Assembly (NCBI GenBank): GCA_963082975.1
Contig: OY720346.1
Span: 34,313,787-34,377,786 of the forward strand
Source of the DNA: Labia minor
Lineage: Eukaryota; Arthropoda; Insecta; Dermaptera; Spongiphoridae
DNA: 64,000 nt
Reading direction: 5' to 3'
A program made the translations under genes and the position numbers. This document shows positions 11,579 to 22,982 of the stretch, one piece after another (position 1 is the stretch's first letter; each line of letters begins with the position of its first letter). A model generated the notes under the pieces. That model saw nothing but the letters and a program-made list of their open reading frames with translations. It was not told the DNA's origin and ran no database searches.

Positions 11579-12940
11579 TATATAGGGTGACCCAGCCAGT
11601 AGTTGAACAAATAAAGCCAGTTTACCACGGATCCTGTTGTAAGTTCTATACTATTAGCCGTAAAACTAAGCTAATGGATTTTTAACAAAGCTTTATTATT
11701 GTAGTTATTAAAAAAAATATTAAACAGTGCTTAACTGAAAAATAAAAAGCAAAAAAAAATTCACAACATTTTTTATGATTTTATCCCAGTGGTTGAACAG
11801 ACATGTCCAGTTTTTGAACGCTCGATATTCCAGTAATTGAACACCCGTTATTTCATAGTTTTTTTTATTTTAAGTTTAGGTACACATCCAAAACGACTTA
11901 ACAAATATCTAGGCCTATAGCTTGAGCACTCATAACACAATACAAGGCTGATTCACATTCCAAACATTGCTCAATGTTTAAATTATAATAATAATAATAA
12001 CAATAATACATATATTTATTTATTTATTTATTTCAAACAAACACCAATCGGCAATATACACATAAGATACAAAATTAAAAATATTTTAAAAATTTTTTAA
12101 ACTTTTGATACGAAATTGCTTTGGGAGTCGAGTCCCGTTACTGCATACAGATTCCTGGTTTTACTTTACTTTACTTTAGTCGAGTCCGTTTGTCTTGAAA
12201 GTGTTGCTTGGATTGCACTAACATTCAATGCTGAAGGTGAGGCATCAAAATTATGATTAATTTCGGGCTCTTTTTCAATACACTCAGACAAAAGGCCATT
12301 TGTCTGAGTTTCATTAAGACATTTGCTCCGAAGCCTTTTCCAAAACTGAAACAGTTCACGGGCCTCAATATTACCCTCCCACTCTTCCCCTGCACTTTTC
12401 TAAATTCTTCAGGCCTACCCTTGGGGAAGAGGGATTCAAGGTATAAGAGGGATTGAACATTCACAGTCTAGTGATCTTCGATGGCGGGCACCGTTCACCA
12501 CTGTTCAATTACTGGAATTTGTGCATTTTAACAGTGCCATTAGTTGAACAGTCTGTTTAGAGCTCTAAAAAATAAAAAATATCTATACCTTAATATCATG
12601 CTTCAAAATGTAGTCCTTTAGCTTTAATTTAAGACCAATTCGGTAAAAATATCTCTAAAAATGACTAGGATGCACGTGGATTACTTTTAATTACCGTTTT
12701 GTCAGTAGACTAGTCGTGAATGCAAAAACAAGCATTTCATTTGAGAAAAAAAATAATATCTCTTAGTACTTAAGTCACATGCAGCAGACGATAGGTGTTT
12801 GAGTTGTGACAACATAACAACTTAAAAATAAAATAAAATTTCTCGTTCCAAGCATGTTTCCTCTTGAGATTTTGGCGGATTTTTGGTAATTTGTTCAACT
12901 ACTGGAAGGGGTTCAACTACTGGCTGGGTCACCCTATATA
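11579..12940. mobile_element. 1.36-kb TIR DNA transposon with TA target site
   Basis: Perfect terminal inverted repeats of about 28 bp: the left end reads TATAGGGTGACCCAGCCAGT and the right end is its reverse complement, both flanked by TA/TATA, as expected for Tc1/mariner/pogo-type insertion. The motif CCAGTAGTTGAACA recurs in degenerate form near both ends (about 11597, 11788, 11830, 12503, 12537, 12891, 12910), in inverted orientation on the two sides, resembling subterminal transposase-binding sites. The interior carries a TAA-type microsatellite (about 11980-12010) and a minus-strand open frame (12166-12399). No complete transposase is visible, so this copy is non-autonomous. Confidence 0.85.
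12166..12399 (-). CDS. Unrecognised 77-codon open frame inside the TIR transposon
   Basis: Begins directly after an AATTTAG acceptor at 12400 and stays open for 77 codons to TAA at 12168-12166, in the most G+C-rich part of the element. The product is hydrophilic and protein-like: AREL then FQFWKRLRSKCLNE, LLSECIEKEPEINHN, SALNVSAIQ. It has no ATG at the start, so it would be an internal or terminal exon. It may be the C-terminal piece of the element's former transposase or a captured host exon. I recognise no catalytic motif. Frames beside it that begin with ATG overlap it and read less like protein. Confidence 0.4.
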   Translation of the reverse strand, partial: KSAGEEWEGNIEARELFQFWKRLRSKCLNETQTNGLLSECIEKEPEINHNFDASPSALNVSAIQATLSRQTDSTKVK

Positions 12941-13176
12941 GTTGTTAGGAATTTTCAGGTGGTTGCCTCCTTCATCCATGCATATTCTCATCATACTAAT
13001 TCATAGATAAGATTAGAATTAATAAATAAATAAAATGTGGCTGGATAAAACAAATGCCATGCTATTATTTAAGGGATGGATTGCATGAATTGCATGTCAG
13101 GTCTGAATTGTGCCATTTTGTATTACTGAGAGTGTATTTGAGGTGGATCGGATGAACGGGAATTCGGGAAGGTAAT

Positions 13177-13412
13177 TCAGCACAGTTCCAAAATGGGATT
13201 AGCCTGAACAGGAACAAATTGTTGGTTACCTTTTGAGCGCAGGGCTTTTTCGATTAGCATGGGCCTTCCATGCCTATTGATGGAGGCTATGCACTCCCTT
13301 ACTAGGTAGGTTTTCTTTCAGGTTGCCCCGAATGTCGCGATTTCATTTCGAAATCCAAAAAATCAAAGGCACTCTCAGCTGATTCAAAGAGGCTACAGAC
13401 CAAACGCCTTAT
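13177..13412 (-). pseudogene. Frameshifted coding remnant of unknown family
   Basis: Two minus-strand frames abut. The first (about 13412-13302) reads RRLVCSLFESAESAFDFL and FEMKSRHSGQ, ending in TAG. The second (13317-13177) reads LVRECIASINRHGRPMLIEK and QFVPVQANPILELC, ending in TGA. They are in different phases and overlap by about 16 bases, as expected from a one- or two-base indel in a formerly continuous coding segment. Base composition is clearly higher in G+C than the flanks. A transposon ORF or decayed host gene is likely. No family could be named. Confidence 0.4.
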
Positions 13413-13419
13413 TTTTTTT

Positions 13420-14244
13420 TTAATCTTTTTTTTTAAGGCAAACTTTTTTTATTATTACTTTTTCTAAATTTCGGAAGGCGAGGCTTGGAAGGGCTAATTT
13501 ATGGGGAAAGGAGGAGGCCCTATTAAATATTCAATTGTTTTTTTTTTAATTTAATTAATAATAAAAAATAATTGAATATCGCGATTATTTTATTTAAATT
13601 TTTATTTTCATTTTGAAATATACAATTTCATAATTTAAACTTTGATATATTTTAAATATTTTACTATATAGGTAGAATTAATTATTATTATAATTTCTCA
13701 ATTTAAAATTAAAATGCAAACATCACAAAAAAAAATCATATATATTGTAAAAATATAACTCTTTTTCATTATTATTTCTTTTTAACTTACCAAATATAAA
13801 AATATTTTATTTTTTTTCATTATGAAAATTATTTCATATGAATATAAATATATTGTAATCGAATATATCTATATACTCAATAATAATTTAATATTAATAA
13901 ATTATCAAATTTTTTTCTTATCATTGTACTGATAAATCATATTTGGGAAGATATAAAATATAGTTAAGCTTATTTAAAAAATTAACTTAATGTATAATTT
14001 TTGTTAATTATAAACATGTGGTACAACTTATTTTAAATAAATAAATAAAATTAGATCTCCTAAAATTTTTTTTAATTTTGATAGATCAAATATTTTTATT
14101 CTTTAGCTGACTTACAAATCCCATACGATCATTTTGCTTATTCTTATGTGTATTCTGTCCCAGTGTCCCCGCAAAAATTCTCCGGGAGATAAAAATGCCT
14201 CGGTTTACATAAATAATAATATCATCCGTGAATAAACCCAATAT
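13420..14244. other. AT-rich spacer
   Basis: Homopolymer-rich AT DNA with no supported gene. A slightly more complex patch at 13470-13530 (GGAAGGCGAGGCTTGGAAGG) has no identifiable product. Confidence 0.5.
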
Positions 14245-14607
14245 TTTACCGACCGACGATAGTAAGGGATGTATTGTTTTCACACCAAATTTGACATGTG
14301 GAGATTTTTACATATCTCCACGAATCATGCATTTTGTATTGGTTTTATCCTCGGGAAAAATCATCTTCATTAGTTTTTTCTTAATTTTAAATTATATAAC
14401 GTCACCCAGCCCTTCATGAAGTCACAGCCAGCTACTACTTATATATTATAAATATAAATAAAATTAAAAATATTTATATTATATCTATATCTGTTTTTTA
14501 TTGCATTAATAGATACATTTAAATTATTTGAAATTGTTTCTGTAGCTGGAAATTAATTTACTTCAAACCGTCGGTCGGTTCGGACCTGGCCATAGGTCAA
14601 CTTATTT
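14245..14607 (+). mobile_element. HINE-like element, copy 3 (internally deleted)
   Basis: Both ends present: TTTACCGACCGACGATAG on the left; CCGTCGGTCGGTTCGG, then hairpin GACCTGGCCATAGGTC and AACTTATTT on the right. The centre is deleted between CATGCATTTT and GTATTGGTTTTATCC, removing the TGTCCGTC array. Its length is about 360 bp against about 610-650 bp for the fuller copies. Confidence 0.8.
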
Positions 14608-15828
14608 TTATTTTTTTTGTAAATCCTCTACCCCAAATAGGGAGAGGATAGAGATATACTGGGTGGTATATAATCTCTTTAATTAAATAAATAAATAATT
14701 ATAATATAATAAACACATAATTTAAATATCTCTTTATTAATTAAATAAAGTTAGACGTATATTAAAAAAAAGAAATATATTTACCTAAAATAAAATCTTT
14801 ATTTATTAAAAATTTAATTATTTTAAGAATATTAATTAATAAAATAGATTAAATTTAAAAAATACACAATATATTATATAATATATATTTATTAAAATCC
14901 ATGAAATACTATATATAAACACATAAAAAGTTTGGTAAATAATGGTTTGGGTTTTTTTTCTGTTTTGAGGAGGGGGGGAAATTCTCATGGACTACCCGTC
15001 GTTAATGGTTGTTGTTGAACAAGGTAGGTCCGGACTTTTACCGGCTAAAAACCCTTCCTCCTCATATGCCAGTCTAAAATTTCTTCTGGTAGAATTTTTA
15101 TGTCCACTTCGGAAATTGATGGAAAATAGAATTTTTATCTCCCATTACTGAAAGTAAAATAGAATAAAGTATTAATCAAATGCTATTTATTGGAATAGTT
15201 TGGAAAAAAGAAGATTGTGTTTGTTTTACTTTATGGTAAGAAATCGGAGTTTTCCACATATGAACAATCAAAATAATATTATCCATTAGAGATGCATGCA
15301 TTGATTACACAAACTTCTAGTGATTTTCCCTGTTTAATGTTGATAGCCATAGTAAACGAATATCTTGATACATCATGCGAGTACTTTTGCGTTTTCCATT
15401 TGTTCTTTCCTGTTGCAGATGAGATTCTTTAGAGTTATCTTGAGCATGGTTTACATTACATTATCTCCTCGACAGTCCCCACAACTCTTCGGTTGCAGTT
15501 GAGCAGAGAGAAGGAGGATGGTATACTCGATCGAATTCAAGTCCTATTTTCCATTCTATCTATGCCTTTATTCAACTTGCATTAAGTGTAGATAACAAAT
15601 TAATCTTTATTTGAATGACGTAATGAAATATAAATTGGACCCTTTATCCAAACTTTTTAATTATTGCAAAAGTTAACCTTTATAAAATGATAAAAAAAAA
15701 GTTAAAATACAAATTCTGCCTAATAATTATTATAAAATTACATTGAGTTAAAATAAAATAAAAACTAAAAAACAATTTTAATAAATGTACAATAGGAGAG
15801 AGTAGCGCACCTTTGAAAATTTATTTAT
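14608..15828. other. Spacer with unexplained higher-complexity patches
   Basis: Patches at about 14950-15110 and 15400-15540 are less AT-rich. The minus strand near 15040 contains GGGTTTTTAGCCGGTAAAAG, which resembles the GGGTTTTT...GGTA motif seen at the right edge of the window and at 3' ends of some non-LTR retrotransposons. No reading frame is supported. Confidence 0.3.
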
Positions 15829-15897
15829 TTTTATTTATTATTCATTTATTTACATACGTACTTACAACATTTATATAATTCAATAGTAGTGAGGCGA
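15829..15897 (+). repeat. Inverted-repeat arm, left
   Basis: Sequence containing CATTTATTTACATACGTACT and ATTCAATAGTAGTGAGGCG. It matches, in inverse orientation with few differences, 19194-19279. See the findings entry on the 3.4-kb inverted pair. Confidence 0.7.
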
Positions 15898-16439
15898 AGA
15901 AAACGATGATTTTATTAGTGAACTTTCAAAAAAAATATTTCAATAAAAATTTAATTTCAAAAAATTTTATCTTTCTAACTTAATATATTATTAAATATTA
16001 TCTCTATATATTTTTACATTTTTCATTAAAATCTTTAAATAGATTTAATCTTAAATATTATTCTTCTATATTAATTCCTACTAAATTATTTAAAATCTCA
16101 TTAATTTAATTTTATTAAAAGTTATAAAAATTAGCTGGAGTGTCTCCACTCGACTATCTCGCAAATTTGAATTGGATTAAATAACATATTATATTTAAAT
16201 TAAATTTAATTAATTATTTAATTAAATTAAAATTAATAAATCATATTTTTTAAACCAGTGCATGTTTGGCTCTTTGTTGATGGCACCACATAACGTGTTG
16301 AAGCTTGAGATTTGAAATGTTAAAAAATTAATTCTAGTACTTTCAGCAAATAAATCAAGCTGAAATTTTAGATATAGCAGTTTTATACAATTATTAATCA
16401 TATGAAAAATTATCAAACATATATCTTTATTTTTACGGT

Positions 16440-16737
16440 CACTTTAGAAGAAAAAAAATCAAAACGTTGTAGGTAATGACATTTCTCAAAAGTTGATAGA
16501 AAACTATGAATTTTGAATAATGCCCATGTACCAAATTTCATCATTCTAGCTCAAACCGTTTTTGCGTAATCTTGTCTACATACACACACACACACACACA
16601 CACAGACATTTTTCTCAACCTTAGTGAAAATGATTCAGGAACCTTCAAAACGTATAAAAACATGAAAATCTGAACATCGAAAATTTTCGTGATCGCAATA
16701 CTATCTCTTACGAGATAGTAAAAATATTTATACATTA
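16440..16737. mobile_element. Transposon fragment with (CA)n and palindromic end
   Basis: Contains CAAACCGTTTTTGCGTAATC followed by a (CA)n run at about 16573-16602, then GAAAATTTTCGTGATCGCAATA and the palindrome TACTATCTCTTACGAGATAGTA at about 16698-16720. This layout is shared by a widespread class of insect interspersed repeats. The left border is uncertain; the right border is the start of HINE copy 4. Confidence 0.4.
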
Positions 16738-17387
16738 AATAAGTTGACCTGTGGCCAGGTCCGAACCGACCGACGGTTTGAAATAAATTAATTTCCAGCT
16801 ACAGAAACAATTTCAAATAATTTTAATATATCTATTAATGTAATAAAAACAGATATGGATAGAACAAAATATTTTTAATTTTATTTTATTTATAATATAT
16901 AGCTGAAGTAACCGGCGTTGCCCGGCGTTACCCGAGGCTGTGACGTCATGAAGGGCTGGGTGACGTCATATAATTTTAAATTAAGAAAAACATAATGAAG
17001 ATGATTTTTCCCGAGGATAAAACCAATACATTCGTGGTGATTTGTAAAAAAATCTCCTCATGTGAAATTTGGTATGAAAATAACCCTTCCTTTCCTATCG
17101 TCGATCGCTAATACTACCACTTCCGGTTTCCGGATTTGCACCAAAAGTTGATCAATTCATCCCACTGATGCATTAAGTAAATATACCAAATTTCATCAAA
17201 ATCGGTTGAGCCGTTCAGGCTGTACACATCTATACGGACGGACAGACGGACGGACGGACAGACAGACATCATGCTAAAAATACCTTTTTCTGTTAAGAAA
17301 ATGCATGATTCGTGGAGATATGTAAAAATCTCCACATGTGAAATTTGGTGTGAAAACAATACCTCCCTTACTATCGTCGGTCGGTAA
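16738..17387 (-). mobile_element. HINE-like element, copy 4 (near full length)
   Basis: The most complete copy, in inverse orientation. Its 3' hairpin (GACCTGTGGCCAGGTC on this strand) and subterminal CCGACCGACGG lie at 16743-16778, and the 5' terminus CGTCGGTCGGTAAA at 17375-17388. The body includes the GTAACGCC/GGGCAACG patch at about 16910-16935, two TGACGTCA palindromes at about 16940 and 16960, and the tandem GGACGGACAGAC array at about 17234-17268. Frames through it are not protein genes. Confidence 0.85.
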
Positions 17388-17790
17388 ATATCATATATTA
17401 TTCATAAATAATTCCCCTTCTAATTCTCTCAAATCTTCAAATATTATTTATTAATAAAAAATTGAGCTTATAAAAAAATTATTGATATTTTTATTAAAAC
17501 GACGGTACTTTCGAAAAATAATATGGTCGCCCTATTTTATTAATACTTGAGATTAAATTAATTAAATTGTTCTCTATTTTATTATTATATTTGATAATGT
17601 ATTAAATCTTTAATGAAATGTCATTTGGATATATATATTTTTTTCATTTTTACGGTGTTCCAAGATAAAATTAGGTTTTAAAGATGGTAGAAAGTTGTTA
17701 ATAGTGATTATAATAGTATTATAATTTATTTTTCCTTTTCTATTTATATTTAAAAAATGTGCTATTTAATATTATAATATTATAATCAAA

Positions 17791-17930
17791 CGGTGGCCAA
17801 ACCTTGGGTCGCGAGCCACATGTGGCTCTTTTCGAGTTTATTGTAGCTCAATTAAAAAATTTAAAGTCATGATACAAAACAGAGGTAAAATTTTTTTTCC
17901 GATTTGGCTCTTAAACATTTTTGATTTTTC
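17791..17930 (+). mobile_element. hAT-like fragment
   Basis: CGGTGGCCAAACCTTGGGTC followed by GCGAGCCACATGTGGCTCTT and a further GGCTCTT copy. This resembles non-autonomous hAT termini (CAGTGGT...CCAAACC) seen in many animals. Only one end is visible. Confidence 0.4.
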
Positions 17931-17992
17931 TCTAATATCACCCTGTTATAATCTATTAGGAATAATATACAATTTAGGAAAAATAAAATGTG

Positions 17993-19158
17993 CACCGCCA
18001 TTTTATAATTCCCAAAAAAACGCAATTGTTTTGATCTGACGTAATTGTGCCATTAGGAAAAGTTGTGCTTGACTGGCACAACTCAGTACACCTTTCGAAA
18101 ATTCAAAAATGTACAATTTCAGTTTTTCTTACATTACTTTTTGCCATTTTTTTTTTTGGCAAGCTACGCAATTTTAATTACCGACCGACGATAGTAAAGG
18201 AGGTATTGTTTTCACACCAAATTTCACATGTGGAGATTTTTACATATCTCCACGAGTCATGCATTTTCTTAACAGAAAAAAGTATTTTTAGCATGATGTC
18301 TGTCCGTCCGTATAGATGTGTACAACCTGAACGGCTGAACGGATTTTGATGAAATTTGCTATATTTACTTAATGCATCAGTGGGATGAATTGATCAACTT
18401 TTGGTGCAAATCCGGAAACCGGAAGTGGTAGTATTAGCGATCGACGATAGGAAGGTAAGGGTTATTTTCGCACCAAATTTCACATAAGGAGATTTTTTAC
18501 ATATCATTCACTTTGCATTGGTTTTATACTCGAGAAAAATCATCTTTATTAGTTTTTTCTTAATTAAAATTATATGACGTCACCCAGCCATTCATGACGT
18601 CACAGCCTGGTCTTACATATATATTATAAATAAAATAAAATTAACAATATTTATGTTATATGCCTATCTGTTTTTTATTACATTAATAGATATATTAAAA
18701 TTATTTGAAATTGTTTCTGTAGCTGGAAATTAATTTACTTCAAACCGTCGGTCGGTTCGGACCTGACCACAGGTCAACTTATTTTATTAATGAATGATTC
18801 TTTGTAGTATTCAGCTAGCACAACTAAGCACAACTCGCAGGATTTGTTTTTCTGTCACTGAAATAGTTATAAGAGGTTTAATACTATGCCTTAAAATATT
18901 AAATTTGAAATTTTTTCTCTTAAACGGAAAGAGCCAGAGATGTTCTGCTTGCGGCACAATGTTTAGTAGCCAAGATAGTATCCAGCACAATTTTTGTTTT
19001 TTTGGAAAAACAAAATGGCGGTGCCAGCAAAAATCGATTTTTTTATTTTCCGGATTGTTTTTTGAGATGAGCGACTGGGGCGTTTACGGCACAACGTAGC
19101 ACAAACTTAGCACAACATAGGACAATTGCGTTTTTTCGGGAATTATAAAATGGCGGTG
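17993..19158. mobile_element. TIR element interrupted by HINE-like copy 5
   Basis: The left end CACCGCCATTTTATAATTCC and the right end GGAATTATAAAATGGCGGTG are inverted repeats extending about 37 bp (to CGCAATTGT) with one mismatch. Short GCACAAC/TTGTGC motifs recur just inside both ends. Removing the HINE-like copy at 18178-18784 leaves an element of about 560 bp. Frames inside are short and not convincing as proteins. Confidence 0.75.
18178..18784 (+). mobile_element. HINE-like element, copy 5 (both ends present)
   Basis: Starts TTACCGACCGACGATAGTAA and ends CCGTCGGTCGGTTCGG + GACCTGACCACAGGTC + AACTTATTT. The central TGTCCGTC array is reduced to about two units. Inserted within the TIR element at 17993-19158, so it is the younger of the two. 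Confidence 0.85.
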
Positions 19159-19193
19159 CTAGCCTCACGCACCTGGAAAAATACCATTACCAC

Positions 19194-19279
19194 TCGCCTC
19201 TCTACTATTGAATTATATAAATTTTGTAAGTATGTATGTAAATAAATGAACAATAAATATATTTATATAAATAAAAATA
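19194..19279 (-). repeat. Inverted-repeat arm, right
   Basis: Reverse complement of the 15829-15897 arm (TCGCCTCTCTACTATTGAAT, then GTAAGTATGTATGTAAATAA), with a short AT-rich insertion relative to the left arm. Confidence 0.7.
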
Positions 19280-19769
19280 AAAAATTTATCTTAAAAATTT
19301 ATATGATGAAAGAATTTCTATTATTTACTTAATAAATTAAATATTTGAAATAATATCCTAAATATATAAGTACATTTTAGGCAAAATAGCACATTTTGAT
19401 TTCCACGGCACACACAATGGAAAGTAAAGTCCTAATAATATTTGATTTTGCTAAAAGGTTTTAAATTAAAAAAAATTAAATGATTTTTTTTTTAAATAAA
19501 ACATGTTTTAATCTATAAAAACAATACAATGTTTTAACCACATAAAAATTCAAAAATAATAATATTTCAAGCTTAGAAATATATGATTGACTTAAAAATA
19601 TTTTTTATTCGATATTATATATATTTATAAAAAAAATACACTAATTCAAGGAAAAATACATGAAAATGAATAAAAAAACTTTATACAATGTACACTTTAT
19701 ATCATTATTGTTACTATATTTTTATTTTAAGAATGTTTTGCAAAAGTTAACAGTTTTATTATACTTTAT

Positions 19770-19800
<31 letters not shown>

Positions 19801-20381
19801 TATATGTATATATATACGTAAAAATAACTAAAATAATATAATATAATTATTCATTTTTCTAGAAAAAATATAAAAAAAAAGAAAGTAATTTCTAGATAAT
19901 ATGTACAAGAAAATATAGATCAGGAACAATTCATCGCGGAGTGAAAAATGTGTATATTTACATTATAAGAAAAAACTTTTTTCATTTTTTTTCGCAAATC
20001 TTGAAAAAATGATAAAAAAGTACCTGACTAAAAAACATTATGAATGCTTTCCCTGTTATTTACTTAATTGATTAACCCGTACTAAAAGAAAATAAATAAA
20101 TAAAAACTACTGCTAAAGAACAATTAAAAAAATACTAATAAATATATATTAAAAAAATAAATAAATTTAATGAATATAATATAATTATATGATTATTTTA
20201 CTTTTAATTTGAAATGAATATTTATTTAAAAATAAAATTTTAAATTGCACCAATTTTTGTAATCAATATTAATAATTTTTTCTCAAATTTATTTATTTCT
20301 GATGATTAATTCACCTTATTTATAATTATTGTCTTAAGAATACAGGGCCCAACACCACGAATAACAAACAGATCTGTATCT

Positions 20382-20417
<36 letters not shown>

Positions 20418-20783
20418 GATCTAGATATAGATAAATATACACAGATCTTTACCTATATCTATATAAATATATATATATTCATAAAAATAAATTTATAAAT
20501 AATCAGTTTAATGTTTAATTATTGATAATTATTCAAAATAGCAATGATTGATTTACAACAAGATAATATTTATAAAATTAAGGCGAATTTGAGATCTGTG
20601 ACTTCAGTTTGAGCCAAATTTTGAATTATATCAATTATTATAAATATTAAACAGATTTTATTTATCTATATTTATATATTTTTATAATTTTAATGACCGG
20701 AAAAATGAATTATGAAAATTATTTATCTTAAACTTCTGCAAGACATTCCAAAATACAATATAGTTTACAAATTTAACATAAAA

Positions 20784-20830
<47 letters not shown>

Positions 20831-21033
20831 ACAAAATTAGATAAAAAAAAGTACATAAATAAAGACTATACAGCCTAAAGTATGTTTTATTTATAGGTTG
20901 AAGGTGGGGGGGGGGAGATGATTTAAGGGTTGAGAGGTTTGATTGATTAAAGCACAACACGGACAATTTGGTGCAGGGTCAACAACACAAACAAACAACT
21001 CTGATCTTATTTTTATTTATAAATAGTTTTTAG

Positions 21034-21066
<33 letters not shown>

Positions 21067-21458
21067 AATTTTTTTATATTTAAAAATATTTCATGTGACA
21101 CCCCTAGAGTTGTATCCTTATATCAATAATGTTTTTTTTTTTTAATTTTTTTATTTTGTTATTTTTTTACTAAGAAACAAATCGCTTATAAATGTCATCG
21201 AATGGACGGCTACTCGGCTTGTTTGTACACCTGCTGGGAATTTCATTAAAATGAGATGGATAAATTGTAAGGGAGCATTTGTGGATGTTATAAACAATCC
21301 CAAATAATTAAATACTGACTCAGAAAAATGGAGAATGTGAGATAGAGAGAGAGTGAGAGAAAGAGAAATATAAAATACCTGAGTTTTAAAAATATGTAGG
21401 TATGGTTCTAGTTTAGATATAATACCTGTTTTATTGCATAGGGTTTTTTTAATCTCTC

Positions 21459-21497
<39 letters not shown>

Positions 21498-21729
21498 TAT
21501 ATTAAAAAAAATAATTCCCCTAATATGACTGATACACAAACATGAAAAATATTTGGAATTTTGTATTTATTTAATAACAATTTAATCATCTTTTAATGTA
21601 TACAATAATAACAAATTGATTAAAAAATAATCACTATATTTAATCAATTACTAATAAATCAATAATTTTATTATTTAAAAAACAATATATAAATAAACGC
21701 TTATAATAACAGTATTTTAAATTTTAATT

Positions 21730-21760
<31 letters not shown>

Positions 21761-22950
21761 TATATATTGTAAAAGTTGAAATTAACATCATTACATAGCA
21801 TGTAGTATCATTATCAAATAGTAATATTTTTATTCTCATAAATAATGATGAAAAAAAATGAAAAAAATGAAAAAAAAAAAAATTCTAATAAAAACTGATG
21901 TCGATAGAAATTAGAATGTTATTATTTAACTATTTCATTTTTTTAATTTTCTTATTATACATTTATTCAAATATTTAAAAAATAAAATTTACAATTTTTC
22001 TTGGTGATGAGTGTATACATAAAATTTATAATAATCCAAACTAATAAATAATAAAATCACTATTCTAAATTTCTAGCTTTATTTATATATATTTTTAATA
22101 TATGGATAAATATGAAATAAAATACACTTAAATAGAATTTAACAATCATTTATATAAGATTATTCATAATATTTGTATATAAAACAAATAATCAAAAAGA
22201 AAATAAAAAAATTTTGATAAAATCCGTGTTGTGACATATATTTCAATTTATTTATTTTTTTTTTTTTTTTTGTGGTTTTCAGTTTCGATCGATTAAAGAA
22301 AATTTTAATCATAAAATATTTGAATTTAACCCTTAAAATAAACTGAACAATTAAAATGATAGGTCTCTCAGATTTTAAAATATTTTTTTTTTTTTGCTTT
22401 TTTTAATTAAAATTAAAATTAGTAAAACATAATTTTTTGAATAAAATTTTTAAATATATATCATATTTTCATTTTTAATTTCCAAATATATTTACTTAAT
22501 TGATTCCATTATAATTAATAAGAGAAATCTCATAAAATTTACAATAAAAATTTACAATCTAATATTTACAATAAAAAATAATCTGAGAACAAATGAAAAT
22601 AAAATATCATATCAATTGTTAAAATTAAAAGAAAACAAAAACAAATTTAAATAATCCAAGTGTACCCAAAGACAGTGTTTAGCACATATATCTGTACTTG
22701 CCACGGTTAATTTTTCTCTAAACGTATTTCTCAAAACATGGAAAAATATAAATTTTTTATTGTTCATTTTAAGGGTTGAAGATAAAAAAAAATTGATAAT
22801 ACATCTATCGAAACTGAAAATAATTTACATTAGTATTTTTGGAACGGTTATTTTTAATTTAATATCAAATGCACAATAAAACTTATTAATACTTAAACAA
22901 AAGCCTTTACAGAAAAAAATGCCTGTGTAATATGAATATGAATGTGAGAA

Positions 22951-22982
<32 letters not shown>

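Noticed and set aside
17114..17359. 81-codon frame with SVRLSVR-like peptide
   Set aside because: Lies entirely within HINE-like copy 4; the peptide is a translation of the GGACGGACAGAC array and conserved non-coding body.
18047..18349. 100-codon frame at the TIR/HINE junction
   Set aside because: Spans the insertion border of two mobile elements and has no protein-like features.
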